This document shows positions 6,720-10,709 of a stretch of 10,709 bases of DNA, piece after piece. How positions within the stretch are numbered: the first letter of the stretch is position 1; the number at the start of each line of letters is the position of its first letter. This DNA is from Chthoniobacterales bacterium. Its GTDB lineage: Bacteria; Verrucomicrobiota; Verrucomicrobiia; Chthoniobacterales; UBA10450. The stretch spans positions 1-10,709 of the forward strand of contig JACCZO010000408.1 in assembly GCA_013695925.1 (NCBI GenBank), given 5' to 3'. The notes under the pieces were generated by a model. The model was given only the letters and a program-made list of their open reading frames with translations, had not been told where the DNA came from and did no database searches. The translations under genes and the position numbers were made by a program.

Positions 6720-6768
6720 CAAGCAAAGAACCGGATTGCATCTCGCTCAGAAACGTAGAGTTTTGCCC

Positions 6769-7359
6769 ATGATTCCTGCGCTTATTCTCGTTTTGCTCGC
6801 GGTCATTTATCGAATCGCCGCCGCCATCATCGTGCAGGGCGGCGGGAGCGCTTGGCTCTCCAATTTCGCCCCGCTTGCCGCTATCGCTCTCTGCAGCGCG
6901 ATTTATTTCCCGCGCAAATATAAGTTCACGGTGCCGTTTGCGGCTCTCCTTGTTTCCGATCTCGTGCTCGATGTTTACTACCGCGCTTCGCTGCTCGATC
7001 CGCTGATTTTCTGCCGCTATTTCGCCTTCGCGCTGGTCGGCCTGCTCGGGCTGCTCATCAGCCGCCGGCCGTCGCTTAAGACCATCGTCCCCGCTTCGCT
7101 CGCCGGCTCCGCACTTTTCTACGGAATCACCAACTTCTTCTCCTGGCTGACCGATCCCGGTTATGTGAAGAATTTCGCCGGGCTGATCCAGTCTCTGACC
7201 GTAGGACTGCCGCAATACAGCGCGACGCCCACCTGGATGTTTTTCCGTAACTCGCTCGTGAGTGACTTGCTCTTCACCCTCGTCTTTGTCGCCTGCATGA
7301 GCTACAGCCGGCGCGACGCTGCCCTGCCGGCGGCCACGGGTCGTTCGTTAGTCCATTGA
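6769..7359 (+). CDS. DUF6580 family membrane protein (putative transport protein)
   Basis: A 196-residue protein with about five to six membrane helices. The ATG at 6769 begins the first helix (IPALILVLLAVIYRIAAAI). The frame is open 53 codons further upstream, but that part is only the translated hexamer foldback. Family-like blocks are NFAPLAAIALCSAIYFPRKY (near 31-50), VPFAALLVSDLVLDVYYR, FCRYFAFALVGLLGLL, the ASLAGSALFYGITNFFSWL segment and a late FFRNSLVSDLLFTLVF helix. This combination resembles DUF6580 putative transport proteins and, more distantly, ECF-type S components; the substrate is unknown. Its stop (TGA 7357-7359) lies 5 nt before the pdhA ATG, so it is probably the first gene of the pyruvate dehydrogenase transcript or at least translationally linked. 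Only a weak TAGAG lies upstream of the start. Confidence 0.82.
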   Translation: MIPALILVLLAVIYRIAAAIIVQGGGSAWLSNFAPLAAIALCSAIYFPRKYKFTVPFAALLVSDLVLDVYYRASLLDPLIFCRYFAFALVGLLGLLISRRPSLKTIVPASLAGSALFYGITNFFSWLTDPGYVKNFAGLIQSLTVGLPQYSATPTWMFFRNSLVSDLLFTLVFVACMSYSRRDAALPAATGRSLVH

Positions 7360-7364
7360 CCGCG

Positions 7365-8474
7365 ATGGCGCAGCCGGAGCAACGCGACGAAGTCGAGATG
7401 CTCGCGATGATGCTGCTGATCCGCCGCTTCGAGGAGCGCGCGAGCCAGCAATATCAAGCGCAGAAGATCGGGGGTTTTTGTCACCTTTACATCGGGCAGG
7501 AAGCGGTCGTCGCCGGCGCCGTCGCCGCCACCCGGCCGGATGACTACCTCATCACAGCCTACCGCGATCACGCCCATGCTCTCGCCCGCGGGACGAGCGC
7601 CAACGCCTGCATGGCCGAGCTTTTTGGCAAAGTAACCGGCTGCTCGCGCGGACTCGGCGGCTCGATGCATTTTTTCGACAAGGCCAATCACATGTACGGC
7701 GGCCACGCCATCGTCGGCGCGCACGTGCCGCTCGCGGCCGGGATGGCGTTTGCCTCCAAATACCGCAAGGAAGATCGCGTCACCCTTTGCTTCTTCGGCG
7801 ACGGCGCGATCAACCAGGGCGGCTTCCACGAGGCGCTCAACCTCGCGGGGCTTTTCAAGCTGCCGGTCATCTTCATCTGCGAAAACAACTTCTTCGCCAT
7901 GGGCACCTCGGTGAAACGCTCGACCTCGCTCAAGGAAATCGTCGACCGCGCCGAGGGCTACGACATGCCGGGCGAGGTGGTTGATGGGATGAGTTTCCGC
8001 GAGGTGCGCGACAAGTTGGGCGAGATCATCGCCTCGATCCGGAAAGATCCGCACCCCGCCTTTGTCGAGGCACGCACTTATCGTTACCGGGGCCATTCCA
8101 TGTCGGACCCGGCCAGCTATCGGACCAAGGAAGAGCTGGAAAAATATCGAGAGGAAGATCCGATCACGCGCCTCCGTGCCCAGCTCAGCCGCGAAGGGAA
8201 ATTGACCAACGAACAATTCGACAAGCTCGACAAGAGCGCCAAGGAGCAGGTCATGGCGAGCGTGAAGTTTGCCGAAAAAAGCGCCGAGCCGCCGCTCGAG
8301 GATCTCTACAAATACACTTACGTCGGAGACGGCGAATCCGGCGTGGCCTTCGAGGAAAGCAGCGAGCGCACGACCGTTCCGGCCCGGAAAACTTCGGCGC
8401 GCGGCACTGCCAGCTCCAAAAACAACGGCGACTCCGCCGAACCTGTCGCTACCAGGTCGAGGAAAAAGGCGTGA
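7365..8474 (+). CDS. pdhA: Pyruvate dehydrogenase E1 component, alpha subunit
   Basis: A 369-residue subunit of the thiamine-diphosphate E1 enzyme that decarboxylates pyruvate and transfers the acetyl group to the lipoyl arm of E2. Visible motifs are GFCHLYIGQEAV (37-48), YRDHAHALARG (66-76), the ThDP/Mg motif GDG (145-147) running to ENN (173-175), and the loop RYRGHSMSDP (240-249), which is the phosphorylation-loop region in mitochondrial homologues. E1 alpha normally ends shortly after the PPLEDLYKYTYV block (309-320). Here a further ~49 residues of Ser/Thr/Lys/Arg-rich, probably disordered sequence follow. The ATG at 7365 was chosen; a TTG at 7356 overlaps the previous gene's TGA and would add three residues. 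The stop overlaps the pdhB start (GTGA), indicating coupled translation, as expected for a 1:1 heterotetramer. Confidence 0.95.
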   Translation: MAQPEQRDEVEMLAMMLLIRRFEERASQQYQAQKIGGFCHLYIGQEAVVAGAVAATRPDDYLITAYRDHAHALARGTSANACMAELFGKVTGCSRGLGGSMHFFDKANHMYGGHAIVGAHVPLAAGMAFASKYRKEDRVTLCFFGDGAINQGGFHEALNLAGLFKLPVIFICENNFFAMGTSVKRSTSLKEIVDRAEGYDMPGEVVDGMSFREVRDKLGEIIASIRKDPHPAFVEARTYRYRGHSMSDPASYRTKEELEKYREEDPITRLRAQLSREGKLTNEQFDKLDKSAKEQVMASVKFAEKSAEPPLEDLYKYTYVGDGESGVAFEESSERTTVPARKTSARGTASSKNNGDSAEPVATRSRKKA

Positions 8475-9448
8475 GAGAAATCACCTATCGCCAGGCGCTG
8501 AACGAAGCGCTCGCCGAAGAGATCGCGCGCGACCCGAACGTCTTCCTCATGGGCGAGGAAGTGGCCGAGTACAACGGCGCCTACAAAGTCAGCCAGGGCC
8601 TGCTCGATCGCTTTGGCGCCGAGCGCATCATCGATACCCCGATCAGCGAAAACGGTTTCGCCGGGCTCGGGATCGGCGCCGCCATGGTCGGTTTGCGCCC
8701 GATCGTCGAGTTCATGACCTTCAGCTTTTCTTTAGTAGCATTCGACCAGATCGTGAATAACGCGCCAAACATGCTCACCATGTCCGGCGGTCAGTTCAAT
8801 ATCCCGATCACTTTTCGCGGACCGAACGGCCCCGCCCACCAGCTCGGCGCGACGCATTCCCACGCCACCGAGTGCCTCTACGCCAACGTCCCCGGCCTCA
8901 AGATCTGCACCCCCGCCACCCCGCGCGATGCCAAGGGCCTGCTCAAGACCGCCATCCGCGACAACAACCCCGTCCTCGTCCTCGAGTTCGAACTTTTCTA
9001 CAGCCAAAAAGGCCAGGTCGAAGACGAGGACGTCGACCTCCTGATTCCGTTAGGCGAAGCGGCGACCAGGCGCGAAGGCAGCGACGTTACCATCATCTCC
9101 TACGCCCAGACCGTGCCGATGGCGCTGGCCGCGGCCGAGCAGTTGGCGGGCGAGAAGATCAACGCCGAAGTCATCGACCTGCGCTCGATCAAGCCGCTCG
9201 ATTGGCCGGCGGTCTTTGCTTCCGTCAGCAAAACGCACCGCGTCGTCATCGCGGAACAGGATCGCCCCTTCTGCGGCGTCGGGGCTGAGATCACCTACCG
9301 CATTCAGCAGGAAATTTTCGACGAACTCGACGCCCCCATCCAGCGCGTCGCCCAGGAAGACGTGCCGATGCCGTACAACGAACGCCTCGAGCAAGCCGTC
9401 CTCCCCAACACCGAAAAGATCGTCGCCGCGGTCAAAAAGATTTGTTAA
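8471..9448 (+). CDS. pdhB: Pyruvate dehydrogenase E1 component, beta subunit
   Basis: A 325-residue partner of PdhA; the two form the alpha2-beta2 E1. It starts at a GTG that overlaps the pdhA stop by 4 nt and has GAGGA seven nt upstream, inside the pdhA tail. Motifs are REITYRQALNEAL (2-14), FLMGEEVAEYNGAYKVSQGL (25-44), DTPISENGFAG (55-65) with E60 as the expected Glu that activates the ThDP aminopyrimidine, and the C-terminal domain blocks VIDLRSIKPLDW and RVAQEDVPMPYNERLE. Length and domain order are normal. The loop usually reading HSQS in bacterial homologues is QLGATHSHATE here, so the exact histidine alignment would need a structure-based check. The next gene begins 48 nt downstream. 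Confidence 0.96.
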   Translation: MREITYRQALNEALAEEIARDPNVFLMGEEVAEYNGAYKVSQGLLDRFGAERIIDTPISENGFAGLGIGAAMVGLRPIVEFMTFSFSLVAFDQIVNNAPNMLTMSGGQFNIPITFRGPNGPAHQLGATHSHATECLYANVPGLKICTPATPRDAKGLLKTAIRDNNPVLVLEFELFYSQKGQVEDEDVDLLIPLGEAATRREGSDVTIISYAQTVPMALAAAEQLAGEKINAEVIDLRSIKPLDWPAVFASVSKTHRVVIAEQDRPFCGVGAEITYRIQQEIFDELDAPIQRVAQEDVPMPYNERLEQAVLPNTEKIVAAVKKIC

Positions 9449-9496
9449 GCCTAACGACTCTCTCAACTAACAACACTCAACCCTCAACTTCTTCTC
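9449..9496 (+). other. Purine-poor leader before pdhC with CTCAAC repeats
   Basis: The 48 nt between pdhB and pdhC are C/A/T-rich with almost no G and no Shine-Dalgarno site. CTCAAC occurs three times (9462, 9476, 9483), and a CTTCTTCTC tract touches the ATG. The first bases carry a CCTAACGA octamer (9450-9457). An unstructured leader of this type can support initiation without a Shine-Dalgarno site; that role is inferred. Confidence 0.4.
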
Positions 9497-10709
9497 ATGC
9501 CTGAGATCCAAATGCCGAAACTGAGCGACACCATGACCGAGGGGACGCTCGTGAGTTGGAAAAAGAAGATCGGCGACGAAGTGACCGCGGGCGAAGTCCT
9601 GGCCGAGATCGAGACCGACAAGGCGACAATGGAATGGGAAGCGAGCGATGACGGCGTCCTGAAAGAAATTTACGTCGAGGAAGGCGGGAAAGTGAACGTC
9701 GGCGACCGCATCGCCTTCATCGGCGAAGAGGGCGAAGAAGCGCCCGCCGCGAATGACAAGGCCGAAGAAGAGGGCGGCGAAGGCGGCGAGAACGAAAAGC
9801 CTGGAGCGAAAGAGTCCGCGAAACAAAACGCCGAACCCGCCGAGGCCGAAGCCGCGTCCAAGAAAAAGGCGGTCCCGAAAGCAGAACCCGCAGTTGTAGC
9901 CGGGAGCGGTGATCCCGGCTCTACCCGCGTCAAAGCCTCGCCCCTGGCGAAGAAAGTCGCGGCCGAGAAAGGCATCGACCTCACCAGCCTCAAAGGCACC
10001 GGCCCCGGTGGGCGCATCGTCGAGAAAGACGTCACCTCTGCGACCAGTGGATCGTCCGCTGTCCCCGCGGACAAAACCCCCGCCGCCAAAACCAAAGCCC
10101 CCGCGCCCGAGATTTCCGCCGGCGAGACTGCCCGCATCAGCCTCACCGGCATGCGCAAAGTCATCGCCGAGCGCCTCGTCTCCAGCCTCGGCCCGGTCCC
10201 GCATTTCTACCTCAACATCGAGATCAACGCCTACCCGCTCATGCGCGTCCGCGCCGAGTTGAAATCCGGCGCCGAAGAAGACGACGCCACCAAAATCACG
10301 GTCAACGATTTCATCCTCAAAGGCGCCGTCGCCGCCGCCCTGCGCGAGCCGAAAGTCAACGCCGCCTTCGATGGCGATGCCATCGTTCATTACGGCGACG
10401 TCAACCTCGCGGTTGCGGTCGCGATCGAGGAAGGCCTCGTCACCCCGGTCATCAAAGGCGCGCAAAACAAATCGCTCCGCGAGATCAGCGCCGCGGTCAA
10501 AGACCTGGCCCACCGCGCGCGCAACAAGCGGATGAAGCCCGAAGAATTCCAGGGCGGCACCCTCACCGTCTCGAACCTCGGCAGCTACGGCATCGATTAT
10601 TTCTCCGCCATCATCAACCCGCCCCAGGCCATCATCCTCTCCATCGGCGCGATCGTGAAAAAACCGATCGTGAACGAAGATGACGAAATCGTTCCCGGTT
10701 ACCGGATGA
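9497..10709 (+). CDS. pdhC: Pyruvate dehydrogenase E2, dihydrolipoamide acetyltransferase (partial)
   Basis: The reading frame is open from ATG 9497 to the window end, giving 404 residues without the C-terminus. E2 is the core of the complex and passes acetyl groups from E1 to CoA. Domains in order: one lipoyl domain (1-76) with the lipoylated lysine K42 in ETDKATMEW; an acidic then Ala/Lys-rich linker (77-143); a peripheral-subunit-binding domain (144-179: RVKASPLAKKVAAEKGID, then GTGPGGRIVEKDV), which holds E1 or E3; a second Ala/Pro/Lys linker (180-210); and the catalytic domain from 211 (RISLTGMRKVIAERL, NLAVAVAIEEGLVTPVI, the GGTLTVSNLGSYGI region). The catalytic HxxxDG motif would lie beyond the end. 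A palindromic repeat is inserted in frame at residues 133-143. The single lipoyl domain is usual outside enterobacteria. Presence of pdhA and pdhB makes a 2-oxoglutarate or branched-chain E2 unlikely. Confidence 0.95.
   Translation, partial: MPEIQMPKLSDTMTEGTLVSWKKKIGDEVTAGEVLAEIETDKATMEWEASDDGVLKEIYVEEGGKVNVGDRIAFIGEEGEEAPAANDKAEEEGGEGGENEKPGAKESAKQNAEPAEAEAASKKKAVPKAEPAVVAGSGDPGSTRVKASPLAKKVAAEKGIDLTSLKGTGPGGRIVEKDVTSATSGSSAVPADKTPAAKTKAPAPEISAGETARISLTGMRKVIAERLVSSLGPVPHFYLNIEINAYPLMRVRAELKSGAEEDDATKITVNDFILKGAVAAALREPKVNAAFDGDAIVHYGDVNLAVAVAIEEGLVTPVIKGAQNKSLREISAAVKDLAHRARNKRMKPEEFQGGTLTVSNLGSYGIDYFSAIINPPQAIILSIGAIVKKPIVNEDDEIVPGYRM
9893..9925 (+). repeat. REP-like palindromic repeat, copy 2, inside pdhC
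   Basis: It reads GTTGTAGCCGGGA, GCGG, then TGATCCCGG, matching copy 1 (minus strand, 6305-6330) at 24 of 26 positions; the two differences fall in the loop region. AGCCGGGA (9898-9905) pairs perfectly with TCCCGGCT (9913-9920) around a 7-nt loop, and GT/AC can extend the stem past a 2-nt bulge. The element is read in frame as VVAGSGDPGST (residues 133-143) in the linker just before the subunit-binding domain. Confidence 0.65.

Noticed and set aside
6610..6768. N-terminal extension of the DUF6580 reading frame, Arg/Pro/Thr-rich
   Set aside because: It is only the translation of the hexamer foldback and overlaps rpsT; the ATG at 6769 begins the first membrane helix.
7141..7165. GATCCCGG near 7152 as a third copy of the palindromic repeat
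   Set aside because: Only the 8-base half matches; there is no opposing arm, and it encodes a normal part of the DUF6580 protein.
8441..8457. ACCTG/CAGGT hairpin just before the pdhB ribosome binding site
   Set aside because: A 5-bp stem with a 7-nt loop inside coding sequence is too weak to call a regulator.
7302..10513. Long open frames antisense to pdhA and pdhC (about 300-350 codons)
   Set aside because: They are mirror effects of C/G-ending codons in GC-rich genes; their products are Gly/Asp/Phe/Arg-biased and resemble no family.
1..10709. CRISPR arrays, tRNA or rRNA genes, insertion sequences, prophage or toxin-antitoxin genes
   Set aside because: No regularly spaced repeats, cloverleaf patterns, transposase or integrase motifs, or small paired genes were seen on either strand.

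Overview
The window looks like chromosomal DNA of a GC-rich, probably free-living Gram-negative-type bacterium. GC is about 60% by eye (an estimate, not a count). Gene content and style fit Verrucomicrobiota, perhaps the Spartobacteria/Chthoniobacterales group: a flavodoxin-less CysJ-type reductase, a DUF6580 protein beside pyruvate dehydrogenase genes, mostly absent Shine-Dalgarno sites, and small dispersed palindromes. That placement is inference from protein style; there is no rRNA or other phylogenetic marker except RpsT.

Left part (1-2870): the 3' end of a YfhO-like membrane protein on the plus strand converges with a minus-strand pair, an AI-2E-family permease followed by a CysJ-like FAD/NADPH reductase that lacks the FMN domain. 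Middle (2871-5224): an uncharacterised 302-residue protein sits 3 nt upstream of fumarylacetoacetase, the last step of tyrosine breakdown. A hairpin terminator candidate and a structured 176-nt spacer follow. Next (5225-6383): a small secreted protein with a possible Cys/His peptidase-like core converges, 4 nt apart, with a DUF456 membrane protein.

Right part (6384-10709): ribosomal protein S20, a long hexamer-repeat foldback, a DUF6580 membrane protein, then pdhA, pdhB and pdhC (E1 alpha, E1 beta, E2; E2 runs off the end). DUF6580-pdhA-pdhB-pdhC are tightly packed and probably co-transcribed. Together E1 and E2 turn pyruvate into acetyl-CoA; the E3 gene is not in the window.

I found no complete new defence or mobile system. 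The most interesting signals are at the sequence level. A palindromic repeat has one copy before rpsT and a second copy inserted in frame in the flexible linker of E2. A TCGTTAGG octamer is strongly over-represented on both strands. A simple-repeat foldback lies downstream of rpsT. The uncharacterised protein paired with fumarylacetoacetase is the best candidate for a new gene function.
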